Source: Cryobacterium sp. SO2 (lineage in GTDB: Bacteria; Actinomycetota; Actinomycetes; Actinomycetales; Microbacteriaceae). From it: DNA of 64,000 nucleotides. Each line of letters opens with the position of its first letter. The stretch's first letter is position 1. Positions 1 to 7,975 of the stretch are shown here, piece after piece. The DNA lies in NCBI RefSeq assembly GCF_026151165.2, contig NZ_CP117849.1, forward strand, positions 3,224,001 through 3,288,000, written 5' to 3'. Made by a program: the position numbers and the translations under genes. The notes under the pieces are model-generated. The model did no database searches, was not told the DNA's origin, and was given only the letters and a program-made list of their open reading frames with translations.

Positions 1-1999
1 GGCGCCGTTCCTCGGCCGGGCCGCCGGGCTCGCCGGCCGACATCTGGTGCGGCAGCAGCCCCTCCTCGACGCCGGTGAGGAACACGGCCTCGTACTCGAG
101 GCCCTTGGCGGTGTGCAGCGTCATCAGCGATACCGTGCCGGAGGCGTCGTCGAGGTCGTCGGCGGCGGCGACAAGCGACACCTGGGTGAGGAAGTCGACC
201 AGGCCGGCGTCGGGGTTCTCCCGGTTGAAGTCCTTGGTCTGGGCGACGAGCTCCTCGATGTTCTCCGCCCGCACCTCGTCCTGCGCGTCGCGGCTGGCCC
301 GCAGCACGGCGAGCAGGCCGCTTTCGGCGAGCAGGAAGCTGAGCAGGTCGCTGACGTTGGAGGCTCCGGCCGGGTTTTCCGGATCCATCATGAGCGCGGC
401 CGAGTCGAGCAGGGTGGCCAGCTGCAGGATGGCGCCGGTCACCTTGGGGCCGAGCCCCAGGCCGCCGGAGTCGCGCATGGCCTGCCGGAAGGTGATGCCG
501 TTCGTCTCGGCGAAGCTGGCCAGCTGGGTTTCGGTGGCCGGGCCGATGCCGCGCTTGGGGGTGTTCAGGATCCGGCGGAGCGCCAACTCGTCTTGCGGGT
601 TGGCGACCGCGATGAGGTACGCCAGCGCATCCTTGATCTCGGCGCGTTCGTAGAACTTGGTGCCGCCGACGACCCGGTACGGCACCGCGGCCCGCACCAG
701 GATCTCTTCCAGCGCACGGGTCTGCGCGTTGGTGCGATAGAACACGGCCATGTCGCGGTAGGCCATGCCCTTCTGGTGCAGCACCTCGATCTCGTCGGCC
801 ACGAACTGGGCCTCGTCGTGCCCGTTGTACGCGGTGTAGCCCACGATCTTCTCGCCGTCGCCGCCGGCGCTCCAGAGCCGCTTCTCCCGGCGGTCGAAGT
901 TGTTGCCGATCACGGCGTTCGCGGCGGAGAGGATGTTCTGGGTGGAGCGGTAGTTCTGCTCGAGCAGGATCACCTTGGTACCGGGGAAGTCCCGTTCGAA
1001 CTCGGTGATGTTGCGGCTGGAGGCGCCACGGAAGGCGTAGATGGACTGGTCGGAGTCGCCGACGACGGTGAGGCTCGCACCGGGGATCTGGCCGGAGGCA
1101 TCCTGCAGGTTCTTGACGTGCAGGCCCTGATCCTCCATGTCATCGGCGAGTTCGGCGTCGACCGGGCGGGTGAGCTCCCGCACCAGGGCGTACTGGGCGT
1201 GGTTGGTGTCCTGGTATTCGTCGACCAGGATGTGCCGGAACCGGCGCCGGTACAGCGCCGCGACCTTGGGGAAGGCCCGGAACAGGAACACCGTCTCGCC
1301 GATCAGGTCGTCGAAGTCGAGGGCGCTGGCCGCCCGGAGGCGCCGGGTGTACTGGCGGAAGATCTCGACGAACATGACCTCCTGCGGGTCGCTCATGTTC
1401 GCGTTGCGAGCGTAGGAATCGACATCCGCCAGCTCGTTCTTGAGCTTGGAGATCTTGGAGGCGACGTTGCCGGGGGTGAAACCGAGGGTGTCGGCGTCGA
1501 GCTGCTTGATGATGCGCTTGATCGTGACTTTGCTGTCGGCGGAGTCGTAGATGCTGAAGTTGGTCGACAGGCCCGCGCTCTCGGCCTCGCGGCGCAGGAT
1601 GCGCACACAGGAGGAGTGGAAGGTGCTGATCCACATGCCGTCAGAGGCCTGGCCGAGCAGGGCCTTGACCCGTTCGCGCATCTCGGCGGCGGCCTTGTTG
1701 GTGAAGGTGATTGCGAGGATCTGGCTGGGCCAGGCCTCGCGGCTCTCGATCAGGCCGGCCACCCGACGGGTGAGCACACTGGTCTTGCCGGAGCCGGCGC
1801 CGGCCACGATGAGCAGGGCGGGCCCGCGGTACTTCACGGCCTCGAGCTGCTGCGGGTTGAGTCCGTCGAACAACGGGCTCTGGTACGAGTCGTCGGCACC
1901 GGTGCTGCCGGAGCCGATCGGTCCGCGGCCGTCCAGGATGATCGGGGTCGCCGACGACCTGGGTGCGGGGGTGTTGGGCAGGTCTGAGGACAATGTCAT
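1..1999 (-). CDS. pcrA: ATP-dependent DNA helicase PcrA/UvrD, partial (3' end outside window)
   Basis: This is the N-terminal part of a superfamily 1 helicase of the UvrD/PcrA type, which unwinds DNA with ATP during repair and replication restart. 666 codons are present and the frame runs off base 1, so the C-terminal part is missing. A low-complexity tail of about 45 residues precedes LNPQQLEAV (47-55), the Walker A AGAGSGKT (66-73), the ITFTNKAA motif and the Walker B VDEYQDTN (near 260). The ATG at 1999 has no clear Shine-Dalgarno; a TAGAAT hexamer ends 9 nt upstream. The choice between the names PcrA and UvrD rests on lineage; the family itself is clear. Confidence 0.93.
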   Translation of the reverse strand, partial: MTLSSDLPNTPAPRSSATPIILDGRGPIGSGSTGADDSYQSPLFDGLNPQQLEAVKYRGPALLIVAGAGSGKTSVLTRRVAGLIESREAWPSQILAITFTNKAAAEMRERVKALLGQASDGMWISTFHSSCVRILRREAESAGLSTNFSIYDSADSKVTIKRIIKQLDADTLGFTPGNVASKISKLKNELADVDSYARNANMSDPQEVMFVEIFRQYTRRLRAASALDFDDLIGETVFLFRAFPKVAALYRRRFRHILVDEYQDTNHAQYALVRELTRPVDAELADDMEDQGLHVKNLQDASGQIPGASLTVVGDSDQSIYAFRGASSRNITEFERDFPGTKVILLEQNYRSTQNILSAANAVIGNNFDRREKRLWSAGGDGEKIVGYTAYNGHDEAQFVADEIEVLHQKGMAYRDMAVFYRTNAQTRALEEILVRAAVPYRVVGGTKFYERAEIKDALAYLIAVANPQDELALRRILNTPKRGIGPATETQLASFAETNGITFRQAMRDSGGLGLGPKVTGAILQLATLLDSAALMMDPENPAGASNVSDLLSFLLAESGLLAVLRASRDAQDEVRAENIEELVAQTKDFNRENPDAGLVDFLTQVSLVAAADDLDDASGTVSLMTLHTAKGLEYEAVFLTGVEEGLLPHQMSAGEPGGPAEERR

Positions 2000-2008
2000 G
2001 GCCAGCCA

Positions 2009-2014
2009 ATTCTA
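2009..2014 (-). promoter_or_regulatory. Candidate -10 element of pcrA
   Basis: TAGAAT on the minus strand ends 9 nt before the pcrA ATG, and no ribosome binding site lies between. This could give a very short or absent leader, but the spacing is longer than at the other leaderless candidates in the window, so support is weaker. Confidence 0.35.
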
Positions 2015-2047
2015 GGCGCAGCGGCCGACATCACGCCCGGCAGCAGG

Positions 2048-3085
2048 TCAGGCCGGGGCGAGCGGATGCGGCATCCGCGTGTGCATCCCGTCGCGCACGA
2101 AGACCGCCAGGTCGGGGTGGTCGGCGAAGACGCCGTCGATGCCGGTGTCCATGATCGTGCGGAATTCGGCCTGCCAGTTGCCGACATCGGCCTTGCGCGT
2201 TCCCACCCGGAAACCGGGCGCCAGGAACCGGTTCTCCGGCCGCAACGTCCAGCAGAAGATCTCCAGGCCGGCCGCGTGCGCCGAGTCGACGAGGTCGGAG
2301 GCACCGTCGACGGTGCCGTCCGCGTCGGTGTTGAGGATGAGGGACTTGGGCACGCTGATGCCATCGACCTGGTGGCCGAGCTGGTACAGCGCCAGGTCGG
2401 TGAGGTAGTCCTCGTAGCGGGTGGCGCGGTCGCCGAACCTGGCGACGAGGTCGGCGGGGGCGCCGGTGGCCTCGAGCAGGAACACCCGCCGGCCGAAGAC
2501 CCCGCGCGCCTGCACCTGGGCCAGCACCGTGCGCTCGAAGCTCTCGATGGTGAGCCGGCCCTCGCCCGTGTTCCAGCCGGCCTCGTTGACCTCGGCGGCG
2601 AACAGTTCGTCCAGCGGCAGCCCGATCGACTCGAAGTAGCTGGCGTGCTTGATCTCGGCCACCACGCCGAGCTCACGGTCGAGGGGAGCCTCCGCCCGGT
2701 CCACCAGCCGGAACACATCGCGCAGGCGCAGGATCGGGAAGAGCCCGTCGAAGCTGGCGCTCATGGTGCGCAGCGCCGGCAGCCGTTCGCGGGCGCGCAG
2801 GGTGCGCAGCTCCGCCCAGGTGAAGTCCTCGGTGAACCAGCCGGTGAGGGCGACGCCGTCGATGACCTTCGAGGTGCGCCGGCCGGCGAATTCGGCGTGA
2901 TCGGCCACATCCGTCGTGCCGGAGATCTCGTTCTCGTGCCGCACGACCAGCACCCCGTCCTTGGTGGCGACGATGTCGGGCTCCACGGCGTCAGCGCCCA
3001 GCGCGAAAGCCAGGCTGTACGCGGCCTCGGTGTGCTCGGGACGGTAGCCGCTGGCGCCGCGGTGGCCGATCACGAGGGGCAACAT
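2048..3085 (-). CDS. glpQ: Glycerophosphodiester phosphodiesterase
   Basis: A GDPD family enzyme of 345 aa that hydrolyses glycerophosphodiesters to sn-glycerol 3-phosphate and an alcohol. The family signature is intact: HRGASGYRPEHT from H8, the acidic pair EPD (E35, D37) and the catalytic HEN (H50). There is no signal peptide, so the product is probably cytoplasmic, like UgpQ, and would feed the G3P dehydrogenase encoded at 11.2-12.9 kb (inference). A TAACCT hexamer ends 6 nt before the ATG with no Shine-Dalgarno, which suggests a leaderless transcript. It shares a 38-bp divergent intergenic space with the membrane protein at 3124. Confidence 0.92.
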   Translation of the reverse strand: MLPLVIGHRGASGYRPEHTEAAYSLAFALGADAVEPDIVATKDGVLVVRHENEISGTTDVADHAEFAGRRTSKVIDGVALTGWFTEDFTWAELRTLRARERLPALRTMSASFDGLFPILRLRDVFRLVDRAEAPLDRELGVVAEIKHASYFESIGLPLDELFAAEVNEAGWNTGEGRLTIESFERTVLAQVQARGVFGRRVFLLEATGAPADLVARFGDRATRYEDYLTDLALYQLGHQVDGISVPKSLILNTDADGTVDGASDLVDSAHAAGLEIFCWTLRPENRFLAPGFRVGTRKADVGNWQAEFRTIMDTGIDGVFADHPDLAVFVRDGMHTRMPHPLAPA

Positions 3086-3091
3086 GTCTCA

Positions 3092-3097
3092 AGGTTA
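3092..3097 (-). promoter_or_regulatory. Candidate leaderless -10 of glpQ
   Basis: TAACCT (minus strand), then 6 nt, then ATG. It fits the actinobacterial TANNNT -10 with transcription starting at the start codon. No Shine-Dalgarno fits in the remaining bases. Confidence 0.55.
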
Positions 3098-3123
3098 GCC
3101 GTGGCCTGCGAGAATCACAGATT

Positions 3124-3747
3124 ATGAACGATTGGATCGAACCCACCCCGCGCGTGCGCTGGGGCAACCCCCGGTGGCGGTACGGGGTTGGGCTGGTCAC
3201 GATCGTTCTCGGCGCGGCGGCCACCAACCTGACGAGCACCTACAGCCTGTGGTTCCTGCTGCTCGGACCCCTCGTACAATTGGTCGGCTGGATGATCCTG
3301 CCTGGAGCCCTGTGGCGTCGGCTGTTCGTGCTGCTGCCCTGCCTGGTGGCCGCGCTGGTGCTCGTGGCCGGCCCGGATTTCATGGGGGCTTTCGCGGTGC
3401 TGCTGGCCGGATGGCTGTTCGCCAGGCACCGACCGCCGCTGAGCTACCTGGCCGTTGTGCCGGTGATCGTGCTGAGCTTCGTGCTCAAGGGCGCGCTGAA
3501 CGAATACGGCCAGAACTGGATCGGGCTGGTGAGCGGCACCCTGACGACCGTGGCGTGTGCCTGGCTCGGCCGCGCGCTGGCGATCTGGCGGTGGCACCGG
3601 ATCATCGCCTGGCGGGCGCGGCGGGCGCGCAACACGCGCGGCACCTCGACGGCGCCGGGGCCGGCGGACCAGGCTTACGGCCCGGCCTCCACGGTGCCGG
3701 CCGGGGCGTCCGCGGCCCTCGATGGCCACCCTGTCAACCCTGAGTAG
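3124..3747 (+). CDS. Hypothetical integral membrane protein
   Basis: A 207-aa protein with about five hydrophobic segments between residues 20 and 150. A short basic N-terminus precedes them, and an Arg/Ala/Pro-rich cytoplasmic-looking tail of about 45 residues follows. I do not recognise the family. The ATG lies 8 nt after GAGAAT, part of an extended-10-like TGCGAGAAT, and there is no Shine-Dalgarno. It is transcribed divergently from glpQ across 38 bp. High GC at third codon positions and clean hydrophobic periodicity support a real gene. Confidence 0.75.
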   Translation: MNDWIEPTPRVRWGNPRWRYGVGLVTIVLGAAATNLTSTYSLWFLLLGPLVQLVGWMILPGALWRRLFVLLPCLVAALVLVAGPDFMGAFAVLLAGWLFARHRPPLSYLAVVPVIVLSFVLKGALNEYGQNWIGLVSGTLTTVACAWLGRALAIWRWHRIIAWRARRARNTRGTSTAPGPADQAYGPASTVPAGASAALDGHPVNPE

Positions 3748-3850
3748 ACTCTCAGCAAACTACGGGTTGTTCCAGTAGATTTGGTGCACAGACTCACGCG
3801 CCGGCCGACGGTGCGTATCCCCGACCCAGCTGATTGTTAGGCAGGAAACC

Positions 3851-4666
3851 ATGGCAACCTCCAACCCCGCATTCCGAAACGCCGCGTTCGGCGCTCCCGG
3901 CGCCGTTGCAACGTCCAAGGTGCTTTCCGACAACGACCTGCAGACGCTCTACAACGCGCCGTCCGCCGGTTCGCAGGACACCGACCGGATGACCTATGAA
4001 GACACGATCGGCAAGACCGTCATCGCGTTCGTCATCCTGCTCGCCGCAGCGGCCACGGCATGGGTGCTCACGCCCGTCGCGCCGTTCCTGCTCATCCTCG
4101 GCGCGATCGGCGGGCTCGTGCTCGGCCTCGTCAACGCGTTCAAGAAGGAGCCGTCGCCGCCCCTGATCCTCGCGTACGCCGCGATGGAGGGCCTGTTCGT
4201 CGGTGGCATCTCCCGCGTCTTCGAGCAGATCTACGCCGGCGTCGTCACCCAGGCCGTCATCGCGACCCTCGTAGTCGTCGGCGTGACCCTGGCGCTGTTC
4301 TCCAGCGGCAAGATCCGCGCGTCGGCGAAGGCCACCAAGGTCTTCCTGATCGCGATGGTCGGCTACGCCGTGTTCTCCCTGGTGAACTTCGGCATGATGA
4401 TGTTCGGTGCTGCCGACGGCGCGTTCGGCATGCGCAGCAGCAGCATCGAGATCGCCGGCTTCGAGATCAAGCTCGGCCTGGTCATCGGTGTCCTCGCGGT
4501 GCTCATGGCCGCGTACTCGTTGGTGCTCGACTTCGACTTCATCCAGCGCGGCGTCAACAACCGTGTTCCGCGCAAGTACGGCTGGAGCGGCGCGTTCGGC
4601 ATCATGGTCACCGTCGTGTGGCTGTACGTGGAGCTGCTGCGCATCTTCGCGATCGCCAGAGACTAG
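3851..4666 (+). CDS. Bax inhibitor-1/YccA family membrane protein
   Basis: A 271-aa multi-pass membrane protein of the Bax inhibitor-1 (TMBIM/YccA-like) superfamily. The first 50 residues are soluble and disordered-looking; roughly seven hydrophobic helices follow from residue 55. Conserved features include the AYAAMEGLFVGGISRVFE stretch and the C-terminal LDFDFIQRGV, where acidic residues lie within or next to helices, as in family members proposed to be pH-gated Ca2+ leak channels. The ATG at 3851 follows a purine-rich AGGCAGGAAACC ribosome binding site. It is monocistronic and ends before a strong hairpin at 4715. Family assignment is confident; the physiological role is not established. 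Confidence 0.88.
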   Translation: MATSNPAFRNAAFGAPGAVATSKVLSDNDLQTLYNAPSAGSQDTDRMTYEDTIGKTVIAFVILLAAAATAWVLTPVAPFLLILGAIGGLVLGLVNAFKKEPSPPLILAYAAMEGLFVGGISRVFEQIYAGVVTQAVIATLVVVGVTLALFSSGKIRASAKATKVFLIAMVGYAVFSLVNFGMMMFGAADGAFGMRSSSIEIAGFEIKLGLVIGVLAVLMAAYSLVLDFDFIQRGVNNRVPRKYGWSGAFGIMVTVVWLYVELLRIFAIARD

Positions 4667-4714
4667 CGCTCCCCCCGGCCCCGGCGCCGGCACGCAGCAC
4701 CCGCACCACCCGAT

Positions 4715-4741
4715 AGGGCCGGCCCACCACGGGCCGGCCCT
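4715..4741 (+). terminator. Hairpin terminator after the Bax1-like gene
   Basis: A perfect 11-bp GC-rich stem (4715-4725 with 4731-4741) with a 5-nt loop, 48 nt after the stop codon. It is followed by CTCGTCGTT rather than a clear T tract. The role is inferred from position and stability. Confidence 0.6.
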
Positions 4742-4783
4742 CTCGTCGTTCACGCGCGAAAACGAGGTGCGCGGGCTACGCGC

Positions 4784-4892
4784 CGCTGCGCGGGTGGCAC
4801 GCCACCCGCGGAACGGCGCCTGACCCGCGCATCGGTGGGGCGGGTCGCTGCGCCGGTGGCACGCAACCCGCGCAGCGGCGCCTGACCCGCGC
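4784..4892. repeat. Two near-identical 47-bp direct repeats
   Basis: Units at 4784-4830 and 4846-4892 begin CGCTGCG and end CCTGACCCGCGC, with only a few differences. Each contains an internal GGGTGGC/GCCACCC-type inverted repeat. They lie in the 385-bp convergent gap between the Bax1-like gene and guaA, where I see no gene. Confidence 0.7.
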
Positions 4893-4902
4893 GACGGCAT
4901 CC

Positions 4903-4944
4903 GCGCACGGCGCATCACGTGCGCACGGCGCATCACGTGCGCAC
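4903..4944. repeat. 18-bp tandem repeat, two copies plus a partial
   Basis: GCGCACGGCGCATCACGT occurs at 4903-4920 and 4921-4938, followed by the first six bases of a third copy. The core CATCACGTGCGC is partly palindromic. It is in the same gene-free gap as the 47-bp repeats. Confidence 0.8.
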
Positions 4945-4991
4945 CGCGAGTACGGCGGCGGCGCATCGCTCGGGCAGCCCGGGTTAACGGC

Positions 4992-5024
4992 GGAAGCACC
5001 CTCGCGCGGGGCGAGGGTGCTTCC
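4992..5024 (-). terminator. Terminator of the khtT-guaA cluster
   Basis: A perfect 13-bp stem (4992-5004 with 5012-5024) and a 7-nt loop, 28 nt beyond the guaA stop codon. The outer GGAAGC/GCTTCC pairs make it usable from either side. Confidence 0.75.
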
Positions 5025-5051
5025 GGCACAACTACGGGAGCGGCGAAATGC

Positions 5052-6725
5052 CTACTCCCATTCAATGGTTCCCGGCGGCTTCGACGTGACGTCGAGTACC
5101 ACGCGGTTGACCCCGTCGACCTCGTTGGTGATGCGGTTGGAGATCTTGGCGAGCAGGTCGTACGGCAGTCGGGTCCAGTCGGCCGTCATGGCGTCCTCAG
5201 AAGACACGGGGCGCAGCACGATCGGGTGGCCGTAGGTGCGGCCGTCACCCTGTACGCCCACGGAGCGCACATCGGCGAGCAGCACGACCGGGCACTGCCA
5301 GATCTCGCGGTCGAGGCCGGCGGCGGTCAGTTCGGCGCGCACGATCGCATCCGCCTGGCGCAGCAGGTCGAGACGCTCCTGGGTGACCTCGCCGACGATG
5401 CGGATGCCCAGGCCGGGTCCGGGGAACGGCTGGCGCTGCACGATCTCGGCGGGCAGTCCGAGCTCGGCGCCGATGGCCCGCACCTCGTCCTTGAACAGGG
5501 CCCGCAGCGGCTCGACGAGCTCGAACTGCAGGTCCTCCGGCAGGCCGCCCACGTTGTGGTGGCTCTTGATGTTGGCGGTGCCGCTGCCGCCGCCGGACTC
5601 GACGACGTCGGGGTACAGGGTGCCCTGCACGAGGAACCGGATCGGGTCGCCGTCGATCTCGGCGGCCTCCTTGATGAGCTCGGCCTGGGCCTGCTCGAAG
5701 GTGCGGATGAATTCGCGACCGATGATCTTGCGCTTGGTCTCCGGGTCGCTGACCCCGGCCAGCGCCTGGATGAACTGCTCGCGCACATCCACCGTCACCA
5801 GGCGAATGCCGGTGGCCTTGACGTAGTCTTCCTCGACCTGGCGACGCTCGTCCTGGCGCAGCAGGCCGTGGTCGACGAACACGCAGACGAGCTGGTCGCC
5901 GATGGCCTTGTGCACCAGGGCGGCCGCGACGGCGGAGTCGACCCCGCCGGAGAGTCCGCAGATGACCTTGCCGGTGCCCACCTGGGCGCGGATCTTGGCG
6001 ACCTGCTCGGTGATGACGTTGCCGCTGTTCCAGTCGGCGGCGATGCCGGCGGCGCGGTGCAGGAAGTTCTCCAGCACGTGCTGGCCGTGCGCGGAGTGCT
6101 TGACCTCCGGGTGCCACTGCACGCCGTAGAGGCGGCGCTCGTCGTTGGCGAACGCGGCAACAGGGGTCGACACCGTGGAGGCAAGTACCGTGAAGCCTTC
6201 CGGGGCCTTGGACACCGAGTCGCCGTGGCTCATCCACACGGTCTGCTCTACCGGCTGGTCGGCGAGCAGCGCGTTGACGCTGTCGGAGACCACGACGGGC
6301 GTGGAGCCGTATTCGCGCTGGCCGGTGTGCGAGACCTCGCCGCCGAGGGCGGTGGCCATCACCTGGAAGCCGTAGCAGATGCCCAGCACCGGGATGCCGA
6401 GGTCGAAGATGGCCGGGTCGAAGCTGGGGGCACCCTCGGCGTAGACGCTGGACGGTCCGCCGGAGAGCACGATGCCGATCGGGTTCTTGTCGGCGACCTC
6501 CGCAGCGGTGATCGAGTGCGCCACGATCTCCGAGTACACGGATGCCTCACGCACGCGGCGGGCGATCAGCTGCGCGTACTGCGCGCCGAAGTCCACCACC
6601 AGCACCGGGCGGCTGATGCCGGATGCCGCGGGCTCCACGGAATCGGTGGCGAGCAGGTTTTCGAGGCCCTCAGCGCCCTCGGCGCCGTCGGCTCCGACGA
6701 TGTCCATCGGGTTCACGGCGCTCAT
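5052..6725 (-). CDS. guaA: GMP synthase (glutamine-hydrolysing)
   Basis: Converts XMP, ATP and glutamine to GMP, the last step of guanine nucleotide synthesis. The 557-aa product has a class I glutamine amidotransferase domain with nucleophile C117 in GICYGF, an ATP-pyrophosphatase domain with the P-loop GLSGGVDS near 260, and the C-terminal dimerisation region ending GTIEWE. The start is the ATG at 6725, which overlaps the DUF3817 stop as ATGA; the frame stays open upstream but there it lies inside the DUF3817 gene. A low-complexity Ala/Glu/Gly N-terminal extension of about 38 residues precedes the enzyme core. It is the last gene of the khtT-khtU-SURF1-DUF3817-guaA cluster. Confidence 0.96.
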   Translation of the reverse strand: MSAVNPMDIVGADGAEGAEGLENLLATDSVEPAASGISRPVLVVDFGAQYAQLIARRVREASVYSEIVAHSITAAEVADKNPIGIVLSGGPSSVYAEGAPSFDPAIFDLGIPVLGICYGFQVMATALGGEVSHTGQREYGSTPVVVSDSVNALLADQPVEQTVWMSHGDSVSKAPEGFTVLASTVSTPVAAFANDERRLYGVQWHPEVKHSAHGQHVLENFLHRAAGIAADWNSGNVITEQVAKIRAQVGTGKVICGLSGGVDSAVAAALVHKAIGDQLVCVFVDHGLLRQDERRQVEEDYVKATGIRLVTVDVREQFIQALAGVSDPETKRKIIGREFIRTFEQAQAELIKEAAEIDGDPIRFLVQGTLYPDVVESGGGSGTANIKSHHNVGGLPEDLQFELVEPLRALFKDEVRAIGAELGLPAEIVQRQPFPGPGLGIRIVGEVTQERLDLLRQADAIVRAELTAAGLDREIWQCPVVLLADVRSVGVQGDGRTYGHPIVLRPVSSEDAMTADWTRLPYDLLAKISNRITNEVDGVNRVVLDVTSKPPGTIEWE

Positions 6726-7159
6726 GCGCGTGCCCTGCTTTCCACCGGAGTACCGGAGTGCGCGGCAAGGTAGGCCTTGACCCGGTTGCCGATCCGCACC
6801 TCCAGGAAGAAGGACAGGAACGGGATGATGCCACCGAGGGCGATCAGCAGGAAGGTGGGGAAGGGCCAGCGCATGATGCTCCAGAGACGGAAGTCGGCGA
6901 ACAGATACAGGACGTAGAACCAGCCGTGCACGATCAGGATCGCGGTGCTCAGGTTGAACGCGGTGACGGAGTCGCGCGCCACGAGCGCGAGGAAGCCGTT
7001 GGGGCCGCCCAGTTCGATCTCGTACTGGAAGACGAACTTGAGGATGACCTCGACGCACAGCAGCAGCAGGAAGACACCGGTGATGATCGACGAGACCTGG
7101 TACAGCCGCAGCGCACCGGGGATTCTGGGCAGGTCGGTGGGCTTGGGTTCAAGTGGCAT
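6722..7159 (-). CDS. DUF3817 family membrane protein
   Basis: A 145-aa protein with about three transmembrane segments (around 20-45, 70-95 and 105-130). It contains the pattern HGWFYVLYLFADFRLW typical of DUF3817 proteins, which in actinobacteria are commonly found beside guaA. Function is unknown. It overlaps guaA by 4 bp and is therefore probably translationally coupled to it. Upstream, a TAGAAT hexamer ends 6 nt before the ATG. That hexamer includes the stop codon of the SURF1 gene, so the DUF3817-guaA pair may also have its own leaderless promoter. Confidence 0.85.
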   Translation of the reverse strand: MPLEPKPTDLPRIPGALRLYQVSSIITGVFLLLLCVEVILKFVFQYEIELGGPNGFLALVARDSVTAFNLSTAILIVHGWFYVLYLFADFRLWSIMRWPFPTFLLIALGGIIPFLSFFLEVRIGNRVKAYLAAHSGTPVESRARA

Positions 7160-7165
7160 GGGCTA

Positions 7166-7171
7166 ATTCTA
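7166..7171 (-). promoter_or_regulatory. Candidate internal leaderless -10 for DUF3817-guaA
   Basis: TAGAAT on the minus strand, whose first three bases are the SURF1 stop codon, followed by 6 nt and ATG. It would let guaA be transcribed independently of the antiporter genes. Confidence 0.5.
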
Positions 7172-7975
7172 CGGGGCCGCGGCGTGCGGCCGGTCGGCGT
7201 CGGCGGCTGCGTCGGCGGCCGCGAGCTCGGCCTCCTCGGCTTCGCGCTCCCAGGCATCGCGCACGAGGCGGTACCAGAGGAACACGGCGAAGCCGGCGAA
7301 GACGGCCCACTCGAGCGCGTAGAAGATGTTCAGCCAGTTCAGCGGAACCTCCACCTCCGGCTCCGGGGAGTCGATGAGGCTCAGGCCGTCCGGCGCGGCG
7401 GAGTCGACGATGTAGCCCTGGTACACGGACTGGTCGTCCCAGTTCGCCCAGAGGTTGATCAGCGCCGCGGTCGACACCGTCGTCATGGTGTGCGGATCGG
7501 CGTCCTCGTCGGGCAGCGCGGGTGCTTCGGAGGAGAGGAACCGTCCGGTGAGCGGCTGCAGCGACGCTATCGTCATCTCGGTGGCGAGCCGGTCGCGCAC
7601 GTCGGCGGCCGCATCCGCGTCGGCCGTCCAGCCACGGGCGACGGCGATGCTGGCGCCCTCGTTGGTGACGAAGTGGCTGACCACCCAGAAGCCGGTCTCG
7701 CCGCCGTTGTGCCGACCGCTGATGATCTGCTCGTCGCCGGGCACGTAGGAGCCCGTCGTCTCGATCAGTTGTCCCTCGGCCGCCTGGCGGGGCGGGCCGT
7801 CCGGCGACACGGTGTCGGTCAGCGGCTGCACGGTCTCGGTGCTGCGCTCAACGACCTGGCCGGATGAGATGGCCCGGTCGAGCTGCCACTGGCCGAGCAG
7901 CGCGAACGCCGCGGCGATCGCCAGGGCCAGCAGCAGGGCGGCGATCCAGCGGGGGCGCAGCATCATACGAATCAT
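7169..7975 (-). CDS. SURF1 family cytochrome oxidase biogenesis protein
   Basis: A 268-aa membrane protein of the SURF1 family, which assists assembly of haem-copper cytochrome c oxidase. Topology is typical: a transmembrane helix near the N-terminus (about 10-30) ending LGQWQLDRA, a large external domain (35-210) with the SGRHNGGETGFWVV and VARGWTAD motifs, and a second helix (about 215-235). The Ala/Asp-rich tail is not conserved. The start overlaps the antiporter stop as ATGA, so it is translated from the khtTU transcript. Functional linkage to potassium transport is not evident. Confidence 0.88.
   Translation of the reverse strand: MIRMMLRPRWIAALLLALAIAAAFALLGQWQLDRAISSGQVVERSTETVQPLTDTVSPDGPPRQAAEGQLIETTGSYVPGDEQIISGRHNGGETGFWVVSHFVTNEGASIAVARGWTADADAAADVRDRLATEMTIASLQPLTGRFLSSEAPALPDEDADPHTMTTVSTAALINLWANWDDQSVYQGYIVDSAAPDGLSLIDSPEPEVEVPLNWLNIFYALEWAVFAGFAVFLWYRLVRDAWEREAEEAELAAADAAADADRPHAAAP

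Noticed and set aside
47..1987. A 646-codon open frame on the plus strand opposite pcrA
   Set aside because: It is the antisense shadow of a clear helicase; its translation is low-complexity Gly/Ala/Val/Asp and has no recognisable motif. Many such antisense frames arise because GC-rich codons leave few stops.
4667..5051. A small gene in the 385-bp gap after the Bax1-like gene
   Set aside because: Frames there are short, Arg/Ala/Gly-rich and consist of the direct repeats; no start signal is present.
5052..7058. GuaA with a 111-residue N-terminal extension
   Set aside because: The extra segment lies within the DUF3817 gene in another frame; the ATG at 6725 with ATGA coupling is the natural start.
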